Source: IMCC26077 sp044344975 (lineage in GTDB: Bacteria; Actinomycetota; Actinomycetes; Nanopelagicales; Nanopelagicaceae). From it: a stretch of 16,849 nucleotides of DNA. Both the position numbers and the translations under genes were made by a program. The notes under the pieces are model-generated. The model did no database searches, was not told the origin of the DNA, and was given only the letters and a program-made list of their open reading frames with translations. Below, piece by piece: positions 1-6,990 of this stretch; positions within the stretch are counted from its first letter, which is position 1, and every line of letters starts with the position of its first letter. The stretch spans positions 1 through 16,849 of the forward strand of contig JBIJBY010000017.1 of NCBI GenBank assembly GCA_044344975.1, in the 5' to 3' direction.

Positions 1-1
1 A

Positions 2-187
2 CCAAAGGAGAGCCCCAAGTGGCTCGCACCGGCAATGTTGACCGGCTTTCTCCTTGGCCTTGCCTGGATCGTCGCCTATTACATCTCCCAGACTCGCTAC
101 CCAATCCCGAATATCGGGGCCTGGAATATGGGAATTGGCTTTGGTCTGGTAGGAATTGGCTTCGCCCTCGCCACTCGCTGGCGCTAG
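2..187 (+). CDS. crgA: CrgA, cell-division/septum-site protein (3' part only)
   Basis: The reading frame is open from base 2 to a TAG at 185-187 and gives 61 residues of a protein whose start lies outside the window. It shows two hydrophobic segments (about residues 8-28 and 42-57) separated by a short loop containing PIPNIGAWN, and it ends ALATRWR. This two-helix layout and the NIGxWN...GFALATRWR ending are characteristic of CrgA, a small actinobacterial membrane protein that interacts with FtsZ and penicillin-binding proteins and helps coordinate septal wall synthesis. In Actinobacteria crgA normally lies near the gyrA/ppiA side of the origin, usually next to the pknA-pknB-pbpA-rodA cluster, so that cluster may lie just outside the left edge. 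Only the N-terminal cytoplasmic part is missing. The identification is confident despite truncation. Confidence 0.9.
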   Translation, partial: PKESPKWLAPAMLTGFLLGLAWIVAYYISQTRYPIPNIGAWNMGIGFGLVGIGFALATRWR

Positions 188-208
188 CCTTTAATTACAC
201 TCATGTAA

Positions 209-245
209 TTATCCACCTTGTGGGTATTCCCTGTGGATAACTTTT
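209..245 (+). terminator. Candidate crgA terminator hairpin that also contains a perfect DnaA box
   Basis: TTATCCAC (209-216) and GTGGATAA (233-240) are a perfect 8-bp inverted repeat. Inside it GGG/CCC around TATT can form a small inner stem. The right arm is followed by CTTTT, so on the plus strand it could act as a weak intrinsic terminator for crgA. A second, AT-only hairpin (TAATTACA 192-199 with TGTAATTA 204-211) overlaps it by three bases and would compete. TGTGGATAA at 232-240 is also an exact DnaA box, and TTATCCACC at 209-217 is a one-mismatch box in the opposite direction. Function as terminator, DnaA site or both is inference. Confidence 0.35.
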
Positions 246-257
246 CACTACCCGCGA

Positions 258-770
258 TTAAGAGATAGTCACCGAATTAATCGTAATCGGATTCTTTGGA
301 CGATCTTGCGCACCAGTCTCTACCTCAGCAACGGCATCCACGATTGCTTGGCTCGCTGGATCGGTTACCTCTCCGAAAATTGAGTGCTTTCGATTGAGCC
401 AGGTAGTTGGTGCAACGGTGATGAAGAACTGCGAACCATTTGTCCCTGGTCCAGCATTTGCCATCGCAAGAAGATAAGGGCGATCGAAGACTAGCTCGGG
501 ATGAAACTCATCTGCGAACTTATAGCCTGGGCCACCGGTTCCATTCCCCGCTGGATCTCCACCTTGAATCATGAACCCTGAAATAACGCGATGGAAAACA
601 GTACCGTCATACAAATTATCTTTACTCGTCTTGCCGGTCTTTGGATGAGTCCATTCGCGTTGGCCAGTAGCTAACTCAACAAAATTAGCGACAGTCTTCG
701 GTGCATGGTTTGGGAAAAGATCAATCACGATATCGCCCATATTTGTATGCAGCGTTGCTTTCTCAGCCAT
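258..770 (-). CDS. ppiA: Cyclophilin-type peptidyl-prolyl cis-trans isomerase
   Basis: This 170-residue single-domain cyclophilin catalyses cis-trans isomerisation of proline peptide bonds and is expected to be a cytoplasmic folding helper, since no signal peptide or membrane segment is visible. The core motifs are present: FHRVISGFMIQGGDP (residues 59-73; catalytic-type Arg61, Phe66, Gln69), ANAGPGTNGSQFFIT (105-118), and TTWLNRKHSIFGEV (122-135), with Trp124 matching the tryptophan that confers cyclosporin binding in human CypA and His129 also conserved. The ATG at 770 is preceded by a clear GAGGAG ribosome site 8 nt upstream. A ppiA gene between crgA and the tRNA-Ala/tRNA-Ile pair is typical of Actinobacteria. 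It is divergent from the SOUL gene and convergent with crgA. Confidence 0.95.
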   Translation of the reverse strand: MAEKATLHTNMGDIVIDLFPNHAPKTVANFVELATGQREWTHPKTGKTSKDNLYDGTVFHRVISGFMIQGGDPAGNGTGGPGYKFADEFHPELVFDRPYLLAMANAGPGTNGSQFFITVAPTTWLNRKHSIFGEVTDPASQAIVDAVAEVETGAQDRPKNPITINSVTIS

Positions 771-800
771 CTGTACTCTCCTCAGTTTCTAAGTTAGTTA

Positions 801-829
801 AGAATAACGCGAGATACTCGAACTCACAA
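801..829 (-). promoter_or_regulatory. Candidate ppiA promoter
   Basis: Read on the minus strand, TTGTGA (829-824) is followed after exactly 17 bp by TATTCT (806-801), a reasonable sigma70-type -35/-10 pair. It lies about 30 nt upstream of the ppiA start, inside the 155-bp gap shared with the divergent SOUL gene. It was found by eye only. Confidence 0.4.
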
Positions 830-925
830 TTCACCAACAAGATATATCCAAAGGTTTCATTCGGCTCCGCACAGCCATAGTATGTTCATCAGGGGCTAGA
901 GAGAAACTAGAGAGAAAATGGTTCA

Positions 926-1432
926 ATGACTGAGCGTTGGCGCTACGATGTTGTGAAAAGAATTAGCAACGTGGAGATTCGCAAATTCCATCGCTGCATC
1001 TTTGCTGATGTCACTGTGAATTCTCCATTTAGCATGGCTGGTAGCCTCGGATTTCGCCCTCTGGTCACGTATATCTCTCAAAATCAAATTGAGATGACCG
1101 CTCCCGTTCTTCAGGAAAAAGTTGGAGAGCAATCATGGACTGTCTCTTTTGTTATGCCTGAGGGGGCAGAACTTTCCGCATTACCACTACCGAAAAATTC
1201 TGAGGTGATGCTTCGTGAAGTCCCAGAGCATTTTGCAGCAGCGCTTTCATTTAGCGGTTTAAGCTCTTGGAAAACTGTAGAAGACAAAGAGCGAAAACTC
1301 CGTGAGACGTTAGCAGGTGCGGGGATTGCTATCGCTGGTCCAATTCGTATCGCTCGGTTTGATCCACCTTGGAAGCCAAGCTTTCTCAGACATAACGAAG
1401 TAGTGATTCCGGTTAAGTATCAAGTGAAGTAA
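926..1432 (+). CDS. SOUL-family haem-binding protein
   Basis: This 168-residue protein belongs to the SOUL/HEBP haem-binding family. The family signatures are visible in order: an N-terminal YDVVKRISNVEIRKF strand (8-22), QIEMTAPVLQ (54-63; MTAPV is the classic SOUL motif), WTVSFVMPEG (70-79), and the terminal RFDPPWKPSFLRHNEVVIP block (144-162). There is no signal peptide or transmembrane segment, so it is probably cytoplasmic. Members bind tetrapyrroles, but the physiological role in bacteria is poorly known, and no haem pathway gene sits beside it. The ATG at 926 is chosen because it starts the conserved frame. The purine-rich AGAGAG upstream is a weak ribosome site, and a three-codon reading frame (ATG at 918, stop 927-929) overlaps this start as ATGA. 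It ends only 6 bp from the convergent tRNA-Ala. Confidence 0.88.
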   Translation: MTERWRYDVVKRISNVEIRKFHRCIFADVTVNSPFSMAGSLGFRPLVTYISQNQIEMTAPVLQEKVGEQSWTVSFVMPEGAELSALPLPKNSEVMLREVPEHFAAALSFSGLSSWKTVEDKERKLRETLAGAGIAIAGPIRIARFDPPWKPSFLRHNEVVIPVKYQVK

Positions 1433-1438
1433 AACTTG

Positions 1439-1511
1439 TGGAGACTAGGGGAATCGAACCCCTAACCCCCTGCTTGCAAAGCAGGTGCTCTACCAATTGA
1501 GCTAAGTCCCC
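1439..1511 (-). tRNA. tRNA-Ala (anticodon UGC)
   Basis: A complete 73-nt cloverleaf reads on the minus strand. The acceptor stem is GGGGACT/AGTCTCC, the D stem GCTC/GAGC, the anticodon stem CCTGC/GCAGG with loop TTTGCAA (anticodon TGC), the T stem AGGGG/CCCCT with loop TTCGATT, and the discriminator is A. The third acceptor pair is G3:U70, the identity element for alanyl-tRNA synthetase, which supports the assignment. The 3' CCA is not encoded and must be added. It lies downstream of tRNA-Ile with the DLW-39-like gene between them, the usual actinobacterial arrangement after gyrA. Confidence 0.98.
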
Positions 1512-1537
1512 TTATTAAGGTATTCAGTTATCTTGTT

Positions 1538-1684
1538 TTATAACTCTTCTGAATCTTCCAAAGAATCTTCAGCGCTAGTCATATCCAACCAGTTTTCTTC
1601 TTCGTTCTGTACTTGCCTAAAGCGTTTGAAGAGTGCATACCCTCCAGCGCCAACAGCAAATAGTGCCAGAAGTTTCTTAAACAT
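1538..1684 (-). CDS. DLW-39-like small membrane-anchored protein
   Basis: A 48-residue ORF runs from ATG at 1684 to TAA at 1538. It starts MFKKLLALFAVGAGGYALFK (one N-terminal hydrophobic helix, about residues 4-19), has a basic stretch KRFRQ, then a charged tail with the core ENWLDMT (30-36), and ends in acidic residues SAEDSLEDSEEL. This resembles the actinobacterial DLW-39 family (about 39 residues, N-terminal helix followed by a D-L-W-like core), which also sits between gyrA, tRNA-Ile and tRNA-Ala in Actinobacteria. Here the core is N-W-L-D rather than exactly D-L-W, and the tail is longer. AGGTGG lies 7 nt upstream of the ATG, a good ribosome site. The function of the family is not known to me. 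It is easily missed by gene finders because of its size. Confidence 0.75.
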   Translation of the reverse strand: MFKKLLALFAVGAGGYALFKRFRQVQNEEENWLDMTSAEDSLEDSEEL

Positions 1685-1722
1685 CTGACCACCACCTGCC
1701 CTTCTTGCTACTCACTACCGTG

Positions 1723-1797
1723 TGGGCCTAGGTGGACTTGAACCACCGACCTCTTCCTTATCAGGGAAGCGCTCTAACCAGGCTGAGCTATAGGCCC
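1723..1797 (-). tRNA. tRNA-Ile (anticodon GAU)
   Basis: A complete 75-nt cloverleaf reads on the minus strand. The acceptor stem is GGGCCTA/TAGGCCC, the D stem GCTC/GAGC, the anticodon stem CTTCC/GGAAG with loop CTGATAA (anticodon GAT), the T stem GGTGG/CCACC with loop TTCAAGT, and the discriminator is A. No 3' CCA is encoded. It lies 70 bp downstream of the gyrA stop, on the same strand, and may be co-transcribed with gyrA since no convincing promoter or U-tract terminator is visible between them. Confidence 0.98.
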
Positions 1798-1831
1798 ATT
1801 TTCAGTAGAACCGGAAGGGTACCCCAAGGTT

Positions 1832-1846
1832 TTAGCCGGAGGCTAA
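1832..1846. repeat. Short hairpin between gyrA and tRNA-Ile
   Basis: TTAGCC (1832-1837) and GGCTAA (1841-1846) form a perfect 6-bp inverted repeat with a 3-nt loop in the 70-bp gap after gyrA. Neither side is followed by a T-run in the direction of gyrA transcription, so it is not a standard intrinsic terminator. It could be an RNA-processing or 3'-end stabilising structure between the gyrA message and the tRNA. Confidence 0.3.
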
Positions 1847-1867
1847 TCCGCATTAGGAGCGCTTGGC

Positions 1868-4327
1868 CTACTCGTCATCTCCCTCGGCATTACGCGCGAT
1901 AGAAACCACAACTGTCTCTGGATCAAGATTGACTAGGCGAACTCCCATGGTGTCACGCCCGGTCTGACGAACTTCATCAACTCGGGTCCGCATAACTGTC
2001 CCTCCGGAAGTTATCGCGAGCACTTCGTCTACTTCAGTAACGATCAAAGCTCCAACAAGAACTCCGCGTGAAGCCTCATCAACCTTCGCGGCTTTGATTC
2101 CCAAACCACCGCGACCTTGTGGTCGATACTCCGCGACAGGAGTTCGCTTTGCAAAACCTCCATCAGTTGCAGTGAAAACATATGCATTCGATGCATCTGA
2201 GACTGATGTCATTGCAAGAAGTTCATCACCTGTGCGGAACTTCATTCCAATCACACCACTTGTCGCTCGACCCATTGGACGAAGCGATTCGTCATCTGCC
2301 GTGAAGCGAAGCGACATAGCGTTCTTTGATACTAAGAGAATGTCATCCTTCTCGCTGACCAGAACAGCAGAGACAACTTCATCACCTTCTCGGAGATTGA
2401 TAGCGATTAAACCACCGGAACGATTTGAGTCATACTCCTCAAGTGGCGTCTTCTTCACTAGCCCAGACTTTGTAGCGAGCACAAGATATTTAACAGCATT
2501 GTAATTTTCGATAGCTAGAACTTGCGCAATCTTTTCATCTGGTTGGAAAGCAAGCAGGTTTGCTACATGTTGACCACGCGCATCGCGTCCAGCCTCTGGT
2601 AATTCATGTGCCTTTGCCCGATAGACCCGGCCCTTATTTGTGAAGAAGAGAATCCAATGGTGAGTAGTTGTGACAAAGAAATGTTCAACGATGTCGTCTT
2701 GCTTAAGGGCAGCTCCACGAACCCCTCGTCCACCGCGGCGTTGTGATCGATAAAGATCGGCCTTTGTCCGCTTGGAGTATCCACCGCGTGTGATAGTGAC
2801 AACGACATCCTCTTGCTTGATGAGATCTTCTGCAGCGAAATCTCCTTCTGCAGCGACAATTTGAGTTCGACGCGTGTCACCATATTTAGCAGTGAGTTCA
2901 GCAAGCTCGGTTGAAACAATCTCACGTTGTCGCTTTGGACTTGCCAAAATCTCATTTAACTCAATGATTTCCTTCATTATTCCGTCATATTCATCCTGAA
3001 TCTTCTGGCGTTCTAGAGCCGCCAAGCGACGAAGTTGCATATCTAAAATGGCGTTTGCTTGCACTTCATCAACATCAAGTAGCTTCATCAACCCGGTGCG
3101 AGCATCGTCAGTGCTCTCACTCTTACGAATTAAGGCAATAACTTCGTCAAGAGCATCGAGAGCTTTGACGTAACCACGAAGGATATGGGCGCGCTTCTCT
3201 TTCTCAGCCAGACGGTACTTCGTCCGTCGCACAATCACTTCGATTTGATGATCGATATAAAACTTAACAAACTCATCGAGACGTAAAGTGCGCGGTACAC
3301 CATCGACCAAAGCGAGCATGTTCGCGCCGAAAGTTTCTTGTAATTGGGTGTGCTTGTAGAGGTTATTCAAGACCACCTTGGCCACGGCATCTTTTTTGAG
3401 AACTACAACAAGACGTTGTCCAAGACGCTCATTTCCTTCATCGCGCACATCTGCGATTCCAGCGACCTTGCCATCTTTAACAAGATCGGCAATTTTCAAT
3501 GCTAAATTATCTGGGTTCACTTGATAGGGAAGTTCGCTAATAACTAGGCAATTTCGGTTATTAATTTCTTCTACCTCAACCACTGCGCGCATTGTGATTG
3601 AACCGCGACCCGTGCGATAAGCCTCTTCGATGCCACTTCGGCCGACAATCAGACCCTTTGTTGGGAAATCTGGACCTTTCACAAAGGTAAGAAGTTTTTC
3701 AAGAAGTTCTTCTGATTTGGCATCAGGATTATGTAGGGACCACTGAATGCCTTCAGCTACTTCATTGAGATTATGTGGCGGAATATTTGTGGCCATACCA
3801 ACGGCAATTCCGGCGCTGCCGTTAACAAGCAAATTAGGAAATCGACTTGGCAAAACTACTGGTTCTTGTGACCGACCATCGTAATTGTCGGTGAAATCAA
3901 CAGTCTCTTCGTCAATATCCCGCATCATTTCCATAGCAAGTGGTGCAAGTCGCGCTTCGGTATATCGCATCGCAGCGGCAGGATCATTACCTGGAGAACC
4001 GAAATTTCCATTGCCATCAACAAGTGGATAACGGAGTGACCATGGTTGCGCTAAGCGAACCAAAGTATCGTAAATAGCAGAGTCGCCGTGTGGATGGTAA
4101 TTACCCATAACATCACCGACAACGCGTGAAGATTTGTAGTAACCCTTATCTGGACGATATCCAGCATCAAACATTGCATAAAGTACGCGGCGATGTACAG
4201 GTTTCAAACCATCTCGCACATCTGGAAGAGCGCGACCTACGATAACGCTCATCGCATAATCGAGATAGCTTCGCGCCATCTCTACCTGTAGATCGACTAA
4301 CTCAATGCGATCTGATGATTTCTCCAC
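1868..4327 (-). CDS. gyrA: DNA gyrase subunit A
   Basis: This 819-residue GyrA cuts and rejoins DNA in the gyrase A2B2 heterotetramer that introduces negative supercoils. The catalytic tyrosine is Tyr122 in AAAMRYTEARL. The quinolone-pocket segment HPHGDSAIYD (78-87) carries Ser83 and Asp87, the same numbering and residues as sensitive E. coli GyrA, although many Actinobacteria have alanine at the first of these positions. The GyrA box QRRGGRG (529-535), needed for DNA wrapping, opens the C-terminal beta-pinwheel domain, which ends with a short acidic tail GDDE. Length is slightly below that of M. tuberculosis GyrA. The start is GTG at 4327, placed by homology to MEKSSDRIELVDLQVEMARSY and by AGGAG 9 nt upstream. 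It follows gyrB after a 27-bp gap in one operon. Confidence 0.98.
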   Translation of the reverse strand: MEKSSDRIELVDLQVEMARSYLDYAMSVIVGRALPDVRDGLKPVHRRVLYAMFDAGYRPDKGYYKSSRVVGDVMGNYHPHGDSAIYDTLVRLAQPWSLRYPLVDGNGNFGSPGNDPAAAMRYTEARLAPLAMEMMRDIDEETVDFTDNYDGRSQEPVVLPSRFPNLLVNGSAGIAVGMATNIPPHNLNEVAEGIQWSLHNPDAKSEELLEKLLTFVKGPDFPTKGLIVGRSGIEEAYRTGRGSITMRAVVEVEEINNRNCLVISELPYQVNPDNLALKIADLVKDGKVAGIADVRDEGNERLGQRLVVVLKKDAVAKVVLNNLYKHTQLQETFGANMLALVDGVPRTLRLDEFVKFYIDHQIEVIVRRTKYRLAEKEKRAHILRGYVKALDALDEVIALIRKSESTDDARTGLMKLLDVDEVQANAILDMQLRRLAALERQKIQDEYDGIMKEIIELNEILASPKRQREIVSTELAELTAKYGDTRRTQIVAAEGDFAAEDLIKQEDVVVTITRGGYSKRTKADLYRSQRRGGRGVRGAALKQDDIVEHFFVTTTHHWILFFTNKGRVYRAKAHELPEAGRDARGQHVANLLAFQPDEKIAQVLAIENYNAVKYLVLATKSGLVKKTPLEEYDSNRSGGLIAINLREGDEVVSAVLVSEKDDILLVSKNAMSLRFTADDESLRPMGRATSGVIGMKFRTGDELLAMTSVSDASNAYVFTATDGGFAKRTPVAEYRPQGRGGLGIKAAKVDEASRGVLVGALIVTEVDEVLAITSGGTVMRTRVDEVRQTGRDTMGVRLVNLDPETVVVSIARNAEGDDE

Positions 4328-4354
4328 TGGTCACACTCCTCTCATTAGTTTCAA

Positions 4355-6334
4355 TTAAATATCCAAGAACCGGACATCTTTAGCATTACGTTGAATGAAG
4401 TTGCGACGCATCTCTACATCTTCTCCCATAAGAACTGAGAAGAGATCATCTGCAGCAACGGCATCTTCTAGCGTCACACGAATCAAAACGCGAGTATCGG
4501 GATCCATGGTGGTATCCCACAACTCTTTAGCTGGCATTTCACCTAAACCTTTGAAGCGTTGAATGCCATCTTCTTTTGGCAAACGCTTGCCACCATCGAG
4601 ACCAATTTTAATAAATGCATCGCGCTCTCTATCCGAGAATGCATATTGTGGCTGCTCTTTCCCGCCCCACTTCAATTTATAAAGTGGTGGCTGTGCGAGA
4701 TAAACATATCCACCTTCGATCAGCGGGCGCATAAATCGGAAGAGGAGCGTTAATAACAAAGTTCTAATGTGTTGACCATCGACATCGGCATCTGCCATTA
4801 AAACAATTTTGTGATATCGGAGTTTTGCTATATCGAATTCATCATGCACACCTGTGCCTAAAGCTGTGATTAACGCCTGTACTTCGTTGTTCTGTAGAAC
4901 GCGATCAATTCGTGATTTCTCTACGTTGAGAATCTTTCCTCGAATAGGCAAAATCGCCTGGAATTTTGAATCACGGCCACCTTTTGCCGAGCCGCCAGCT
5001 GAATCTCCCTCAACAATGTACAACTCGCACTTCTCTGGATCAGTCCATTGGCAATCTGCCAATTTTCCAGGCATGCCGCGCCCTTCAAGTAGCCCCTTGC
5101 GTGAGCGTGAGAGTTCACGAGCCTTTCGCGCTGCTACCCGTGCGGTTGCTGCATCAATGCACTTACGAATTATGTCTCGGCCTTCGGAAGGGTTGGCTGC
5201 AAACCAATCACCTAATTTGTCATTAACGATCTTCTGCACAAAGGTTTTAGCCTCAGTATTTCCAAGTTTCGTCTTCGTTTGTCCTTCAAATTGGGGCTCA
5301 CCGATTTTTACTGAAACGATTGCAGTTAATCCTTCTCGAACATCATCGCCAGTTAAGCGATCTTCGCGCTTCTTGATAAGACCCCACTCTTCACCATATT
5401 TGTTGACTATTGAAGTGAGCGAAGTACGGAATCCTTCTTCATGGGTGCCACCTTCTTGAGTGTTGATGGTATTGGCAAATGTGTAAACAGATTCGGTGTA
5501 ACCCGAGCTCCACTGCATTGCAATCTCTGCGGAGATTTTCTGCTTGGTATCTTCATTTTCGAAATCGATTACAGTTTTGTGGGCTTCGCCTTTGGTTGAA
5601 TTCAAGTGGCGAACAAAATCTGAAATGCCACCATCGTATTTGTAAACAACTTTTACCGCTTCACCCTTATCGTCTACATGGCCAGCACGTTCATCTGTTA
5701 ACGTGATGGTTAATCCTCGATTGAGAAATGCCATTTCGCGAAAACGTGTGGAGAGAATCTCAAAAGAAAAAACTGTTGTGTCAAATATCTCGGCAGATGG
5801 CCAGAATGAAACTTTTGTTCCGGTGTTTGCAGAGGTACCTACATTTTTAATGGGAGCATCTGGTACACCTAATTTGTAGCTCTGGAAATATTTTGAACCG
5901 TCGCGCTCGATCTCAACATGAAGAGTTGTACTTAGCGCGTTAACAACTGATGCGCCGACACCATGTAAACCGCCGGAAACTGAATAACCGCCACCGCCAA
6001 ACTTTCCGCCCGCGTGAAGCACTGTGAAGACAACTTCAGCTGCAGGCTTTCCTTCGCTAGCGACGATATCGACAGGGATGCCGCGACCGTTATCGCGAAC
6101 GCTCACGCCGCCATCGCTTAGTAAAGCAACGCTGATCTCTGTGCAGTATCCGGCGAGCGCCTCATCTACAGAGTTATCGACGATCTCGTACACGAGGTGG
6201 TGAAGGCCGCGCTCTCCGGTAGAGCCGATGTACATACCGGGGCGTTTACGAACCGCATCCAGGCCTTCGAGGACTTGGATGGCGCTAGCGTCATAACCGC
6301 TTTTACTGCCCTTCGGTTCTGAGCTCTCAGCCAC
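4355..6334 (-). CDS. gyrB: DNA gyrase subunit B
   Basis: This 659-residue GyrB is the ATPase partner of GyrA. The N-terminal GHKL ATPase domain has HHLVYEIVDNSVDEAL (45-60; Glu50 is the catalytic-base position, Asn54 binds Mg), RDNGRGIPV (80-88; Asp81 adenine contact) and the ATP lid GGLHGVGASVVNALS (121-135). The TOPRIM domain shows YIVEGDSAGGSAKGGRD, with its metal-binding glutamate, and LMADADVDGQHIRTLLL, with the DxD aspartates. The C-terminal GyrA-contact part has QRFKGLGEMPAKELW. The start is GTG at 6334, supported by homology. The upstream AAGGCGG is only a moderate ribosome site and no ATG lies upstream in frame. The 161-bp gap before it (6335-6495) should hold its promoter, but I see no convincing -35/-10 pair. 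Confidence 0.98.
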   Translation of the reverse strand: MAESSEPKGSKSGYDASAIQVLEGLDAVRKRPGMYIGSTGERGLHHLVYEIVDNSVDEALAGYCTEISVALLSDGGVSVRDNGRGIPVDIVASEGKPAAEVVFTVLHAGGKFGGGGYSVSGGLHGVGASVVNALSTTLHVEIERDGSKYFQSYKLGVPDAPIKNVGTSANTGTKVSFWPSAEIFDTTVFSFEILSTRFREMAFLNRGLTITLTDERAGHVDDKGEAVKVVYKYDGGISDFVRHLNSTKGEAHKTVIDFENEDTKQKISAEIAMQWSSGYTESVYTFANTINTQEGGTHEEGFRTSLTSIVNKYGEEWGLIKKREDRLTGDDVREGLTAIVSVKIGEPQFEGQTKTKLGNTEAKTFVQKIVNDKLGDWFAANPSEGRDIIRKCIDAATARVAARKARELSRSRKGLLEGRGMPGKLADCQWTDPEKCELYIVEGDSAGGSAKGGRDSKFQAILPIRGKILNVEKSRIDRVLQNNEVQALITALGTGVHDEFDIAKLRYHKIVLMADADVDGQHIRTLLLTLLFRFMRPLIEGGYVYLAQPPLYKLKWGGKEQPQYAFSDRERDAFIKIGLDGGKRLPKEDGIQRFKGLGEMPAKELWDTTMDPDTRVLIRVTLEDAVAADDLFSVLMGEDVEMRRNFIQRNAKDVRFLDI

Positions 6335-6495
6335 AGGGTCAACCGCCTTATCGCCTCGTATGTAGCCCCTGATAGGACCACAGCCGCCAATCCTAGGGGA
6401 TTTTTGTGAGTGCTATGCCCTGAAAAAGTACCTGGTAGCGCCGTAGAGCGATTGACCCCCCAAATCTAGTGAGCCCCTACCAATCTCTTCTCAAA

Positions 6496-6990
6496 TTAAC
6501 CATAGGTATCGCGGGGGCCGCGACCGCCTTTGACGCTCCAGCCACCTTTACGCCACGAGGGCGCTTGCGGCCCCTTGATTCGAAGCTCTTGGACCTCAAA
6601 GCCGCCTTGGGTGAGCGCGGAAATCACTCTTTGATCAATCAACCGTAATTGCGTTGCCCATGCAGTGCTCTCGGCGCTTACCGTCAGGATGCCATCAGTG
6701 AAAGCAATTGGTTGCACATGATCAGCTAATTCGCTGCCCACCAACTCACCCCATTGAAGAAAGAGATCGCTATCTTTTACGCGCTCTCGCCAACCACGCT
6801 CGTTAATTAGTTCTGCCAACGATTCATTGAGAAGTTGTGGCCCTTGATACTCCGAAGATTCACTCTCACTCGAACTACGTTCATTGGTGGATCGTCGCGT
6901 ATTTGATTTCTCTTGCTCTCTCTTATATCTATTTGAGCGGCGGCGCGCTGCTGCAAGTAATGAACGTGCTAAATCTCGATTCTCGCTCAT
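6496..6990 (-). CDS. dciA: DUF721 protein, DciA-type helicase-loading factor
   Basis: A 164-residue protein with a basic, low-complexity N-terminal third (RRRSNRYKREQEKSNTRRS, then Ser/Glu-rich to about residue 48). The DUF721 KH-like fold follows (about 53-142), including LAELINERGWRERV, LFLQWGELVGSELADHVQPI and LTVSAESTAWATQLRL. It ends GGRGPRDTYG, the conserved C-terminus of actinobacterial DUF721 proteins encoded after recF. DUF721/DciA proteins act as the ancestral operators or loaders of replicative helicase DnaB in bacteria lacking DnaC/DnaI, so a role in replisome assembly is likely. The ATG immediately follows the recF stop codon (TAA-ATG), indicating translational coupling. The gene symbol rests on family and context; direct evidence is sequence motif only. 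Confidence 0.85.
   Translation of the reverse strand: MSENRDLARSLLAAARRRSNRYKREQEKSNTRRSTNERSSSESESSEYQGPQLLNESLAELINERGWRERVKDSDLFLQWGELVGSELADHVQPIAFTDGILTVSAESTAWATQLRLIDQRVISALTQGGFEVQELRIKGPQAPSWRKGGWSVKGGRGPRDTYG

Noticed and set aside
19..240. 73-residue open frame over crgA
   Set aside because: It is in the wrong frame relative to the clear CrgA sequence.
4023..4031. DnaA-box-like AGTGGATAA inside gyrA
   Set aside because: One mismatch within coding sequence; a few such matches are expected by chance in a window of this size.
4854..5459. 201-residue open frame antisense to gyrB
   Set aside because: It lies wholly inside a well-supported gyrB, has no recognisable domain and reads as a Ser/Arg-rich shadow translation.
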